DNA from: Tetmemena sp. SeJ-2015
Lineage: Eukaryota; Ciliophora; Spirotrichea; Sporadotrichida; Oxytrichidae
Assembly (NCBI GenBank): GCA_027382625.1
Contig: JAJKFJ010021784.1
Location: 56,171 to 120,170 of the forward strand
DNA: 64,000 bases
Reading direction: 5' to 3'
The stretch's first letter is position 1; each line of letters begins with the position of its first letter. A program made the translations under genes and the position numbers. This document shows positions 45,503 through 56,936 of this stretch, piece after piece. The notes below the pieces were generated by a model, which worked only from the letters and a program-made list of their open reading frames with translations, searched no databases and was not told the origin of the DNA.

Positions 45503-48097
45503 TCAATCTGACTCTTCCTCATCGTCTTCCTCTTCATCTTCGTCTTCATCGACCTCTTCACCCTCTGGCTCTGCTATATCTCCATCCTCCTCATCAAACA
45601 GCATGGAGTTCGCTTCAATGTTGGGAGTCTGGATGAACTGCATCAGGTTCTCAAGAGAGGCACCTGAGATGCTGGAACAGAACTGCTTGAAAACAAAGTT
45701 TGCCACCTCTCTCAGGAAGCTCTGCTGCTTAGTAAGCAGAGAAATCAAGAAATCAAATAGTACCTGTTAAGCTTCACTCTGTTCCTCATTGCCCTTGGAA
45801 CTTTGCTCCTTCTTCTGTCTCTTAGCACTAGACTGGCCCTTGTCACCAGCAGCTTCTCCAACTCTGAGCTTCTAGAAAACAGTCTTCATCTCCTCTATGT
45901 CCTGCTATGACTCTTCTCCAGCACCCTCTGGACCTGGTAGCAATACCAGCAACAACAAGTTATGGAGTAGCAACTCAAAGGCTAGGAGCTGCTTGAACTG
46001 AGGCTTGAGTTTGAGAGCCAACTCGTCACTCTTGCTCATCTGCTTGCTGAGGTTGCTTCTTTTAGTTGTGATGTGCTCCTTTATGAAATCTAGTTGCTGC
46101 TTGTGGTAAGTAGCAATAGGGTTAGCGAACTTAACAGCATGACGTTGGATAGAGTTGTTGAGTTCAGAGATCCATAGGTCTGTTGAGTTCTTCAAGCCCT
46201 TGGCTAGCTCACCTACCTTGATCTTATGGAGCATTTGAGCCAGTCCGAACAACTTGAACTGAGCGAGAGAGCAGATGTCATTGCTCTGCTTCTCTCCCTC
46301 ATTAAAATGAATCGCAATTTAATCTTATTGCTGAAATAGGTAGCCTTGACAAGTACGTCTATCAATGAGCTGATACTCTCAGCAGTGATATGGTTTCTGA
46401 ACAATTGAGGGAAGCTCTGGTTAAGAGCGAAGGTCTTGATCAAGTCTTTGCGCATGGCCTCATCAGTTGGCTTCTCGTTTTCACTATCACTCTCATTATG
46501 TTCCTCCTCTTGCTTCTCTGGGTTCTTTGCCTCCTCAGCGGTCTCTTCGGGGAAGTGCTCATCAACATTAGGAGAGTTGAATTGAGCAAGCAGAGACTAG
46601 AAGTACTCAGTGATTTGCTCTTTCTCTAGTCTGGGAGTGATCACCTTGAGTAGGTCTTGGTTACGCTTTGTGGAGAATCTGATGTTGCTGTTGGGACCGA
46701 AGGATTGCTTGAGGAGCTTGAGAGAGAAGGCACTTGACAGATTAGAGCTAGAAATGAAGGAAGTGAGAGCTTCCTTGAGTTGCATAGCAGCCTCGTGGAG
46801 TTGGTTCTTCTGGAGAGACACATTCTTAACTAGGAGTTTCATGAAATGCAGTGAGAGGAGAGAATCGAGTAGCTGCTCTCTGGCCACTTGCTTGGTGTCC
46901 CAAGCTTGGACGTTACGAAGAATGAGGATAGTGAATCTGAAGGCGATGTTGAGGAACTTCAGCTTGGTTAGACTTTTGAGCTCCTGGTAGTACTCCTCAT
47001 TAAAGAGATACTCCACAACTACTTCCTTCACTAAGTTCTGAACAAGCTTGGCCTTGTCAGCAGTCTTGGACTCCTGTGATATCTCGTTGAGGAGAAGTGG
47101 GAGAGAGGAGTGTAGTCTGGGGTAGAGATAGGTCTGGCGCTTAATAAGTCCGAAAATTAGTTTCAGGTTCTTCTTATCAGCCAAAATCTAAATCATTAAC
47201 ATAAGTAGGAAGGATTAAATCTTGTAGTTGAAGACATCTGCATACTCTCCTTTGCCCATACCCTCTGACTGTCCTTAGTGATAGACCTCCTTCAGCCTAA
47301 GGAATAGAGCAAGCATATTTGAGTCCACAAGGACGGTAGTCTTGAAGTCAACACCTGATTTACTTTCCTCTCCTTTCTAGACAACTAGTTTCTCCATCAC
47401 TATTTCGATGGTAGATAGACTTGCCTATTTATTAGGAAACATTAATTCTCAAAATTAAATGAGGATATCATCACCTCTATGGAATATTATCCTTGGTGAT
47501 TGCGAGAATCTTGGAGATGATTGCTGAGACAGACTCTTGAAGGAAATCATGTTGCTCATACAGCTCCACCAAGCACTCAACTATCACTTTCAAGACTTTA
47601 GTGTTGATAGACTAGCCACTGCCGAACACCTTTGCTTCAACGCAAGCAGATACGTTCATCATTCTGCCCATGGCCATGTTATTAGCCTCTGATGATTTCA
47701 TGGCGTTGCTGCTCTTAGTCTCATTGAATAGGAATTTGAAGTAGCGCTCGAAGTCAACTTGAGACTTGAACTTACTCAAAACGAGTACTGAGGCAAGGAA
47801 GAAACCCTGCTTCACTGAATGGTTCTCACTGCAGAGACCTCTTAACAAACGCTTGAGTGTGTAGTTCAAGTCTGCTGACACCTTCTCACCCAAGTCACCA
47901 GTCAAATACTTCTTATTAAGAGCCTTTTCTGCTTTCTCTTGAATTTTGGAGGTGGAATCAGTTGAAGCCTTGCGACCGGCCACTGAGCCAATAGCCACTA
48001 GAGTTGAGACAATCTTGTTGGAGGCTGTCTTGATTTGGTCCACAGTGGAGGGTGGAGTGAGTTGAGTGAAGTATCCCAAAAAGTCTTTGTCTTCCAT
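45503..48097 (-). CDS. Pol5 / MYB-binding protein 1A family nucleolar protein
   Basis: ATG 48097 to TGA 45505-45503. Near the start it has DLNYTLKRLLRGLCSENHSV then KQGFFLASVLVLSKF, the signature of DNA polymerase V/MYBBP1A proteins. These are HEAT-repeat nucleolar factors needed for rRNA production, not true polymerases. A helical-repeat body follows (LKLIFGLIKRQTYLYPRLHS; QLFRNHITAESISSLIDVLV) and a late motif TPNIEANSMLFDEEDG leads into a highly acidic Asp/Glu tail, as in homologues. Frame breaks near 46.59, 47.20, 47.45 and 45.77-45.90 kb imply small IESs. Antisense of the acidic tail looks like a poly-Ser frame and is ignored. Confidence 0.8.
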
Positions 48098-48208
48098 TGT
48101 GAATGTGGTTTCTACCGCAATTTACTTATTAAATATATAGTACCTCACATATTGGAGATATATAGTACCAGAGGTAATTGAGCTGATTATAAATTGTAGA
48201 AAAAAGAA

Positions 48209-49643
48209 ATGAAAAATATCCACTTGACTACTAAGGATATAACTCTTGAGCTATTACTCCACAGCCTTAATTTCCAACCAAGATGGGAAACAAATGCTGC
48301 TATTGAGTGGGCCAGAGGTAAGCAATGCAAATCGTATCATTCATTTCTCTTAAGGTCTAAAGAAAGTTCCTTCTAAGCCAATTAGACTAAGCCTAAACCA
48401 GAACTAGTACATGATTAATGAGAGATTCTAAATTCAGACGTCACTCTCCTTCGACAAGAAGCATCTCAAATATGAGTCAAAGCAGGTAAGACCAATTATA
48501 GCTTCGTACAAGATGCTTAACTATGGATGTTTAGTCAAAACTATTGCTGGTAGATTAAGGTGGCACCACCCTTGGCTCTTGTGACTTTGACATTGCATCT
48601 TACGCTTAGCCTGACAACTTAAACATCTAGATGAATCTGAGTCTGCCTCTTTAAGAATGAGAATAGAATGATTCATTTATAATGTGAGGATAGGAACGCG
48701 ACTCTAAATGTTGTGATAAAGATGAAGTAACTTGACTTTGCAAACTAGGCTGAAGAAACGCATGAGTACCGCCAAATGCACTAGGCTTTTGAAAAACAGA
48801 TTCAAGAGCTTAACTCGGAGACTGAAGTACTTAAGTAAGACCCCATTACAATAGTAGAAGGTAAGTTTAGCTCTGAACCCGGATGATCGTCTGATGTTTA
48901 ATAATAGTACGACAAGTGAATATTGGTTATTAGTGGAAAAATATGGATTATCTCATGTTCGCACTCATGTTTATTTATCAACATTTTCACTTCTTCATTA
49001 AGTTAAGATGGTTTCAAGACCCTTGGATAAGTTGGCTGTTTAATTATGCTCTTTGATTATTGTTAATTCTGAATAGTTATAAAATGAGAGTCGACAATGA
49101 AAGTATGAATAAATTTTTCTTTTCATTTGGAGAATTAAGATTTCAATTTTGATTTAAAGAATAATTGTTTATAGAGGGTAGCTACATATTCTAAAAGAGA
49201 ATTTCCAGCAGTCAGAGTTAAAGCTGCAAGGAGTGACATCCAAGGGCTAATAAGAAATCAAAGAACGCAAGACTAGGATAGACGCCCTCAGACAACAACT
49301 TGAAGAAGCTAAGAGATAAAGAAGAGAAACCCAGACCTAGACCTAAGAGTTGCAAGCACAGTTGGAGGACAGCACTGGCCAGTCTATGGCACTACTTCAG
49401 CAGCAGGAACTTGCCAAGAAAGAGTCTCTACATTCAAACTTAGAAGAAAAGCAAAGGGAGCTAAGAGACACACTCTCTAAATTGTAGAAGAAGTAAGACC
49501 AGCTATTAGAGAGCAAAAGAAAGGTGTTTGAGGAAAGCCAAAATAATAAACAAGTTAATTATAAGCTGGAAATACTCAGGATGCGCAAAGAAATGCAAGA
49601 CATATTTATTGCCTTAAAATGTTAGCATTCTAATTATAATTGA
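48209..49643 (+). CDS. NT-C2-like domain protein with coiled coil
   Basis: Proposed ATG 48209; TGA 49641-49643. After removing a GT..AG interruption (about 48318-48354) it reads WARGLKKVPSKPIRLSLNQN, QTSLSFDKKHLKYESKQ, then GGTTLGSCDFDIASYAQPDN and IQMNLSLPLQ. The glycine-leading LGSxxxDIAxYA strand pair is typical of NT-C2/EEIG1-type lipid-binding domains. From about 49.2 kb a coiled coil follows (RKTRIDALRQQLEEAKRQRR; SKLQKKQDQLLESKRKVFEE). MGNKCCYC in another frame at 48.28 kb would suit an N-myristoylated start but hits TGA at once, so I prefer the upstream ATG. Membrane tethering is an inference from the domain. Confidence 0.6.
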
Positions 49644-49892
49644 ATGGAAATAAGTATAAAGGCCAAGGACTAAGATAGATATGACTTCGATGATTTCCTT
49701 TGAGAACACCTATCAGTAATAAATTATATCATCTATCTTATTGCAATTTATCTATTTCTTATAACAAATCTAATCACGTAAGTGAAATCTTGATAAATGT
49801 TCTTAATGGAAAATCAAATAGTAGGCTTAAGCCTTGTCTCGTATTTACAATCAGAGTGAAATATCACAACATATCTTGAAGAAGGATTAAGA

Positions 49893-50608
49893 TCATTAGA
49901 ACTTTAAAGAAATGAAGTAAGAGGCGACTATCATAATCAAAGCAAGTATGAAGAAGCTACTCTGCTTGTCCTTTTATTTCTTCTGCTCGAGTACTTGATT
50001 ACTTATTTGTATCCTCTCCTGATTTATTCCTATTTTGGGATATAGCTGAGTGAAATACTTTGCAAAGTCAGGATTGTTTAAGTTCCACTGCAAAGATAAA
50101 CGCATAAGTGATCAAAAGTAAAGTAATTATAGGATAGATTTAAGATTACTTGAGCGAACTCCTTTTTACGATAAGTTTATATCATTTAAATTATAAGTAG
50201 AAGTCTACATAGTACCAGTACTCATCTCATCGCTGTTGAAGAAACTGATGAGTCCTTGGATGATAGTCTCTACTTTCCAGGCGGGACTCCAGCTCTCAGG
50301 ATGAAAATCGGATATCGACAGGCAGAGACGCTTCATTGTCTCAAATCTGCCAGTAGGTGTCACCATCATTATCCCAGGTGGCTTCAACGGATATTCCTAA
50401 TGAAAAAATATAAACATTATTCAGTTGGGAAAAGCAGCTTGCCATGATAGAAACCTCCTTCGTAGGGGCAGTCAGTTAATCCGAAGATACAGAAGTGCCA
50501 CTCAAAAATATTCTTGGAGTCTGGCACTGCTACAAAGTTTGTGCCATAGTTATTCTATGCCAGGCTCTTGAATTCTTTTTATAGCCTAGTTACTCCTTGC
50601 AAGTTCAT
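49893..50608 (-). CDS. ubiquitin-conjugating enzyme E2, UBE2J/Ubc6 type
   Basis: ATG 50608 to TGA 49895-49893. Contains RLQKEFKSLAQNNYG, NIFEWHFCIFGLTDCPYEGG, FYHGKLLFPTE, YPLKPPGIMMVTPTGRFETM and KRLCLSISDFHPESWSPAWK. The catalytic Cys lies in RLCLSISDFHPESW, the form diagnostic of UBE2J rather than HPN-type E2s. The C-terminus has a single hydrophobic anchor (SFFILALIMIVASYFISLKF), so it should be tail-anchored in the ER for ER-associated degradation. Interruptions at about 50.40-50.44 and 50.10-50.20 kb split the frame. Confidence 0.88.
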
Positions 50609-50753
50609 TTTGATTTAATAAGTTTTATAACTATTTCCAAGAATTTTTAAGAAGTTTAAACTTAGATGTTAAATCTCAACTCTCAAAATCGCAAAGTCTT
50701 TAATTAACTTTTGTATAAAATAACTTAAAATTAAGTTTATTTAAATTTAGAGT

Positions 50754-52712
50754 TCATGTTTGAGCATTATCGGTCAAAAGCAAAGCAATTTTAATGAGAA
50801 TGGACATCTATTCAATCTGTGAGGCAGTATATGGTAAATCCTCTCTCTTGAGGTTCTTATCATAAGCTTGGTTATAGGAGTAGACGCAAATGTCCCTTAG
50901 AACTTATTTAACTACACCGACGAATCTCCTCGTTAGAACTTCTCTTTCACTTTCATTCCCTTTTTCCTTCTGTTCTTAATCATCAGCTCCATAGGAGAAG
51001 TTTGCCATGTTCTCCTCCCCTCCTAGAGCTCTCTAAAGCTCATACTTCTCTTGCCCAGTCCAATTATCAAATAGTTCTCTATCCTACTTCCCAAAAGACT
51101 TAGTGTCATCCTCTACATTTCCTATGAACTGACTAAACTCATATGCCATGTCAAAATCTACTGGTGCCAAGAGACTCACAGTTTAAGTCTCCACAGATAC
51201 TTCACGAGGTAGGGTTAGTTACTTTTCTAAGTCAAGGATAACGAAATTATTGGGGTGTGCGTTGCAATGAGGCTCAAATGGATTGTGGTCAATGAAATAT
51301 CCCCACGATATTAAATTATCATCCAGCAGTCTCTTGAAACTTCCACAGTCCAAGCCTACTAAAGTGTAGATGTCTGAGACTACTTGTAAGGGTGTGTCGC
51401 ATTTAGTTTAGAATTCTGAAACTAACTAGTGAACGTTGGCTTTCAAGCTTTCACTTAGGTTTTGTTCTGAACAGAGTTAGTCGATTTCTGATTGTTAAAG
51501 TGTAAGAATTTCTTTATCCATGTAGCTTATGACTTCTGCGTCTTGATCTGTAATGTCTTTAAGAAGGAGGTAATTTTCAGGTTCGAAGACTTTCCCTTAA
51601 CTAATCCATTCCAGGTGGTTCATTTTTACTTCAAATTCTATAATGAGGTAGGTTTAAGAATAAAGAAAGACTTACTTGAAGGGTCCTTGAAGCAACTAAA
51701 TTAAGAGACTGTGCTGAGCTTTGAATCTTGCTTGTCGATTAATCTATCTGGATGGAAGCAAAACATCAACCTTTCAAGTTCAGTATAAGTCAAAGTCCGT
51801 TTATTTACTCCAGATTCAATTGCTGCTTTTAGCAATAGTTTAAATTAAACGTTCATAATATTGGAACTTAATAGTTCAAGGCCTTATAAGAGATGAGATG
51901 CCAGTCTCTTGTCTCCAAGGGTTTCATACAATCCACAGTCAAAAACTCTAATTAAATTATTTCACTAACTTAAAAATGGAAAATTATTAAATGAATAATC
52001 TATAAATATTGAGTACTTATCGACCAAGGGACAATCGTTTACTAAGTTTTGAATGTCCTATGAGTACTTAAACACTCCTTGAGGGATGTTTCCAATCTCA
52101 AATTAAATTATATAAAAGTTTCATAATCTTGATGCCAATAGGCTCTGCCAACTAAATGAGTTTGTGAGAGAAGTATATTTCTCTGAAAGTGGTGTTTGAA
52201 AATTGCACGCCTCTGATTTCTTTTAAGTGATCTGGAAACACCATATTTTACAAGTTGAATCCTTTAGTCTGGTTGCCGCACCCTTTTAGTCTAAAGTACT
52301 TTGCTTAATCTACATCTTCCCCTTCTAAAATATATACCAAATTTATATTTATATAAATTTCCACTTAGTCAGTTTTATTATCTTTGATTGCAACTATCGC
52401 TGATCTTTTGCCACTTTCAAAAGCAGTGAGCTTTAACTCTGGATCATCAGCCTCGCATTTAGCAAGTGGTTGCATTAGAATAGAGGGTAAGCCTGAGACA
52501 TCTTACTTGTTCATCTCAAACTTGAGGTCAAACGAAGGGATTGAATTAAGGAATACTCCGCTATAGTTCTCATCCAGATGTGATAAGTCTTCCTACACGA
52601 ATATAACAACTTATTCTTACCTGCTTATACTCTCAAAATAAATATCTATAAACTCATATTCAAATTATCTAGTGAACGCAATATTTAAGAACTTCCTTGG
52701 GGTCTTAGTCAT
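50754..52712 (-). CDS. conserved protein with kinase-fold-like motifs
   Basis: ATG 52712 (MTKTPRKFLNIAFTRQFEYE) to TGA 50756-50754. N-terminal half: FRLKGCGNQTKGFNLQNMVF and EIRGVQFSNTTFREIYFSHK. C-terminal half: WGYFIDHNPFEPHCNAHPNN, FVILDLEK and LLAPVDFDMAYEFSQF. HPNN with a following DFD resembles the catalytic loop and metal-binding motif of aminoglycoside-phosphotransferase/SelO-type folds. That is motif resemblance only; I cannot name the family. The two halves are in register through several small interruptions (about 51.9-52.1, 52.33-52.36, 52.60 kb). Confidence 0.55.
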
Positions 52713-52998
52713 CTTGAAATATAATTGCTCATCAATATAAAAATATGATATGAACAGTGACTGTTATCACTTAATTAATTAAATTTAAGTACTTTAAATT
52801 ATCCAATTAAATTTAAAATACTTGATCGAAGAGTTGGCCTTGCCCCTTGTTTAAGAAACTGGCTTATTAGATATGAATATCTGCACTTCTCTTTCCATTG
52901 CTAAAATTGTTCGACTTCTGATTAATGTGTAATGTTTTAGTAATTTTATAAACCAACTATTTCATAAATTAAATGCAACATCAGATAAGATTCATGTA

Positions 52999-53187
52999 TG
53001 CGTTGAAGTGAGACCCAGTGATTTTGTAGGTGAGCACAATTGCAACGAATATGCCACTGGCGATGACGTCAGCCTGCCCCCAAGCGAAGTTCAAAGCTAT
53101 AGTAAGGATGGCAGTGCCAATCATCTCATAGAGAGCAAGCACTCCGTAGTCACTTGCCTTCGTCACTCTTATTTGACCCTACTCCAT
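52999..53187 (-). CDS. aquaporin A, N-terminal segment
   Basis: ATG 53187 (MEQGQIRVTKASDYGVLALY), then TM1 EMIGTAILTIALNFAWGQ, TM2 VIASGIFVAIVLTYKITG and SHFNA at the first NPA-box position. It ends at pointer AACGCA (plus-strand TGCGTT, 52999-53004), whose partner is at 58817-58822. The next segment therefore lies 5.6 kb upstream in minus-strand terms, out of order. The start codon is only 62 bp from the left end of the TIR element. Confidence 0.8.
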
Positions 53188-53249
53188 TATCAAACACTAA
53201 ATAGAAATATAGATGTTTATCAAATGATGAATCCAAGTGTTATAATTTA

Positions 53250-53288
53250 GTAAAAATCGTAAGAATTTGGAGGGTAATAAAAAGTTTA
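53250..53288 (+). repeat. left terminal inverted repeat
   Basis: 39 bp, perfect inverted match to 56570-56608. Preceded by TAATTTA (53243-53249). Confidence 0.92.
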
Positions 53289-53809
53289 ATCAATCCTAGT
53301 GTGATCTTATTATTGCTCAATTAGTAATTTATTAATTCATTTTTAAAACATAAACTAGCGAGATTCATTCTAGTTCGGACATAGAAAATCATGCACCTAT
53401 ACTTCTTGAAATGTAAAAATCAAAAATTAAAAATTTTTTCTAATCTATTTCTATTTACCCTTTTTGAAAAGGAACATTTTCATCTATTTATCTTTAAAAA
53501 TTTTTATGATTTCTTTTTTAAAAAATGAAAAAATTTCTTTACAATAAGGGGGTACTTTTAAATTTAAATTACCTTTTTGAATTTAAAAAAATTTGAAATG
53601 AATAAGGTTTAATTTTTAACTCCAAAATTTTTATAATCATATTTTAGAAAGGGAATTTTCAAATTTTAAGATGAAAAAAAAGGAGAGAAAATGACAAAAT
53701 AAATTTTTTTGTTTTAAAGTAAACATAACTATTAAGTAATCATTTCCATATTTCAAAAAAGGGAAAATGTTTTTAATCATTAAAAATAATTTTTTAAATT
53801 TAGGGAAAA

Positions 53810-53836
53810 TTCCGCGCGCGCGGAATTTCCGCGCGA
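53810..53836. repeat. GC-only palindrome, left subterminal
   Basis: Contains CGCGCGCGGAATTTCCGCGC, self-complementary around GGAATTTCC/GGAAATTCC, inside DNA that is otherwise almost pure A/T. A related block is at 56063-56101. Confidence 0.75.
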
Positions 53837-56062
53837 TTGCATTATTTACTTACAATGTTTTAAATTTAAACTATGAAAGTTTAGTATTGTGGGCGCCTAA
53901 AGATTTTTTATCAAATAAATTTAAATTATATTTATAGAAAAAAAAATTTATTAAGTAGAATCTTTGTTTGAAGAAAAAATTTTCCCCCTAAGAAGAAAAA
54001 TTCAAACTTTGCTTTTTGATTCACAAATTTTCATTTATTTTTTTTTCAAATTTTAAAAAATTTTTTTCTATACTTTGAAGCATTCCAACTATAAATTTTT
54101 GTTTTTCCCTTTGGATTATTCATAAAATTTTTTTTTATTATATTTCTCACAGTTTTTTTAATTCCCTTTTCCAAATGATATATTTCCATTCCTCCTAATT
54201 TCCAAAATTGAGTTTCAAAAAATGAGCATTGCTATATTGGGACCTCCCTCGCAATAATAAAAAAACGATTCAAGAGAATGAAGATAAAGGACTCAAGCTT
54301 AAATGAAGAAAAAAATACTTGGAACTCATTGCAGAATAATTTTTTAATGTTTGTGATTGCACAAAATAGTTATTATGTTTGAATTAATTATTAAGCTAAA
54401 TTTAAATTTTTAAAATTTTTTTTAAAAAAACCCTTTAAATCAAAACTTGGAGAGTTTAAATTTAAAGTCTCAAAAATTTTTTCTTCTTCTCTCATTGGTT
54501 TTAAAACAAAAGTATAGATGATTCGTCCCTGTGATTAGAAAAATCATTCTGACTCAGGAACATAAATTTTTCCCTGAATCTATTCTGTGATGAAACAAGT
54601 GAAGGGTTTTGCTTCTAAAATCTGAATTTGAAAGCCTAAGCTGTTTGCTTCATGAGCATGAGTACTCTACAGATTTTATCTATGAAAATAAGTTTAGAAA
54701 AATCTCAAACTATTTTTACTTTAGACAAAAGTCTTAAGAGTTACTTGCATGGTTACATTATTACAGTGAAGTATGTGAATAGATCTTGTTTGGACATGAA
54801 TCGACTAGAGGGCTCTTGAAGACTCACACTCATTGCATTCTCATCAAGTCACCCTCATGTGACTGCTCGACTCTGTCCTCATCCATTTTAGAATTCCATA
54901 TCATTATTCTGAAGTCTGTTTGCAAAATGAAGAAATTGAATTGACCCAGTTGAAAGCATATAGTAAATAGCTTTGATTTACTAATTTCCCATTTAGAGGA
55001 AATAGACTTTCTTGTTTTCAAGTGAGAATTTAGAAATTTGAGCTTGTGATTGTTTTTCAAGAAAGCTTTGCTTTTTTTCTGATCTGGCCCCAAATCGTTC
55101 TCCTTCATGCTGTTTTGTGTGATTTTCTGATCAGAATGGGGAAAAAAGAGGGAGATTTCTCATGTCGCAAAATTAGAGAAAACAGCCTCTGTGATTTTTT
55201 TATCATAGTTATATTTGGTTTGAAAAATTTTCATTTCTGTCAAGGAAGAAATTGACAAAATATTTTTTTATCCAATAGACTTTTCATAAGTATTAAAAAG
55301 TTCTTGACCTTCTGGTATTAGAATGCAGCAATTGACTGCCAAAAATTTTTATCGCAAATATTAATCTTTTGGGCTGCAACTTTTTCATTTTTTATATTTG
55401 AGTCTAATTGGAGTCTTGTTGAAGCCTAAAGAATAATTGAGTTCTCAAGAATAATTTTGAATGTTTCATGGTGTGACTTTACATCGCCTGTAGGAATTAT
55501 GGTTTTAGTAATCTTACATTTTTATTTCAGTTTCATTAGTTGCGAATTGGGAATGACAGAATAATTTTAATAGAATTATTTCGATAAGCCTCTGTGAGCG
55601 AAAAAAGTGGTATGAGATAATCTATAAAAAAAATTTTTTGGGAATAATATTCACTACTCAATTTAACTCATCCACATTATCTAAGCAAAGTTTTGTGAGA
55701 AACTAATGATTTGCTATTGTTCGATGATAAATTTATTTCTTGTCATTAAAAAGTTGGGAGTATAGTTTGAGAAACAAAATTATAAAATTTATGTGTGAGT
55801 TCGATAAGTAATTTCAAATAGCTGAAAAGGTTTTCTGAATTAATTGATATCAGATTGTGAAATAAAAAAAGAGAAGCTGATAAAGAAAATATGCTCATTC
55901 ATAAAAAGTGCTTTAAAATTCTCACATCTATAAATTAGTTTACAGAAAAGAATTAGTCTAGTTTAAAAAGTTATAATGTCTATTAGTTAAATATTTTTAA
56001 AAGCATATCAATAGTATTTATCTTCCTTTGCTAATAATCTCATTTGAATATATATATTAACA

Positions 56063-56101
56063 CCGCGCGGAAATTCCGCGCGCGCGGAATTTCCGCGCGA
56101 T
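56063..56101. repeat. GC-only palindrome, right subterminal
   Basis: Contains CGCGCGGAAATTCCGCGCGC followed by CGGAATTTCCGCGCG, an extended palindrome and a longer version of the left block. Could fold into a strong hairpin. Confidence 0.75.
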
Positions 56102-56569
56102 GATTACTTAAAATATTTACGATGCAATCACATAACTTTTCTTGGATTGAATAAATATTGAAATTAATAAAATTTTGATTTTGTTTTATATTCACAAAAG
56201 CAACCTATTCTCGCTTAATATGTCTTATCATTAAAATAGATCAAGACACTTATTTAAAGTTGTTAATGATTAAGCATTATTTTTTCAGATTAATTTAAAT
56301 TTGGGGAAAAGGTTTTTTTAAAATTTCTTTTAATTGCAGGTTTTTAAGAATTTTTAAGAAGAAGAGTTTTAATTTAATTTAAAAATAAAAAATTTTTTAA
56401 AGAAATATTTAAAAAAATTTTTAAATTCTTTATTAAAAGAGGTTTGGAAAAACAATAAATTTTAATTAAAGTAAATTTTGTTTTGGGGATGGTGCATCTC
56501 CATTTAAAATTTTTTTTTAATTTAAAAAAATTACTTAAAATTGGAAAATGTTTTTTCCCTAATTTATTT

Positions 56570-56608
56570 TAAACTTTTTATTACCCTCCAAATTCTTACG
56601 ATTTTTAC
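56570..56608 (-). repeat. right terminal inverted repeat
   Basis: Reverse complement of 53250-53288. Followed by TAATTTA (56609-56615). Confidence 0.92.
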
Positions 56609-56936
56609 TAATTTATAGTTATAATTAGATAAGGCTATTTCCTACATAAATCAATGCAAGTTTTGTATTTTATTATTTAAACACTCCTTCTATCTTTTCA
56701 AACATATGATTGGAGCAAGATAATTATAACAAAACGAAACAGGAGAAAAAAATAATTTTTACTTATATAAACCTAAATTCAATAATATATATATCCTTTA
56801 AAATGCTTTAAATATTTTACGCTTAATCAAATATAAATTGATGAGAAGAGATAAGAAAAATGCTAAATGTAAGAATAGAATTCTTAAGTGATTATTTACA
56901 ATAAGTTACATTCGATAAATCATGAATCAGTAGATG

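Larger units (their letters stand above)
53250..56608. mobile_element. 3.36-kb element with 39-bp terminal inverted repeats and 7-bp TSD
   Basis: The left end starts GTAAAAATCGTAAGAATTTG (53250-53269) and the exact reverse complement closes the right end (56589-56608). Identity runs for 39 bp (53250-53288 against 56570-56608) and then stops. TAATTTA flanks both sides (53243-53249, 56609-56615), a 7-bp target-site duplication. The interior is very AT-rich and holds no transposase or other recognisable protein on either strand, so it looks non-autonomous. It does not have the C4A4-type ends or 3-bp target of Oxytricha TBE elements. GC-only palindromes sit about 560 bp from the left end and 510 bp from the right. 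Confidence 0.9.

Noticed and set aside
45390..45770. Plus-strand ORF rich in poly-serine
   Set aside because: It is the antisense of the Asp/Glu-rich tail of the Pol5/MYBBP1A gene, whose minus-strand frame has clear family motifs.
53250..56608. Assignment of the TIR element to TBE (telomere-bearing) transposons
   Set aside because: Its ends lack C4A4/G4T4 repeats, the target duplication is 7 bp, and no TBE-type ORF is present.
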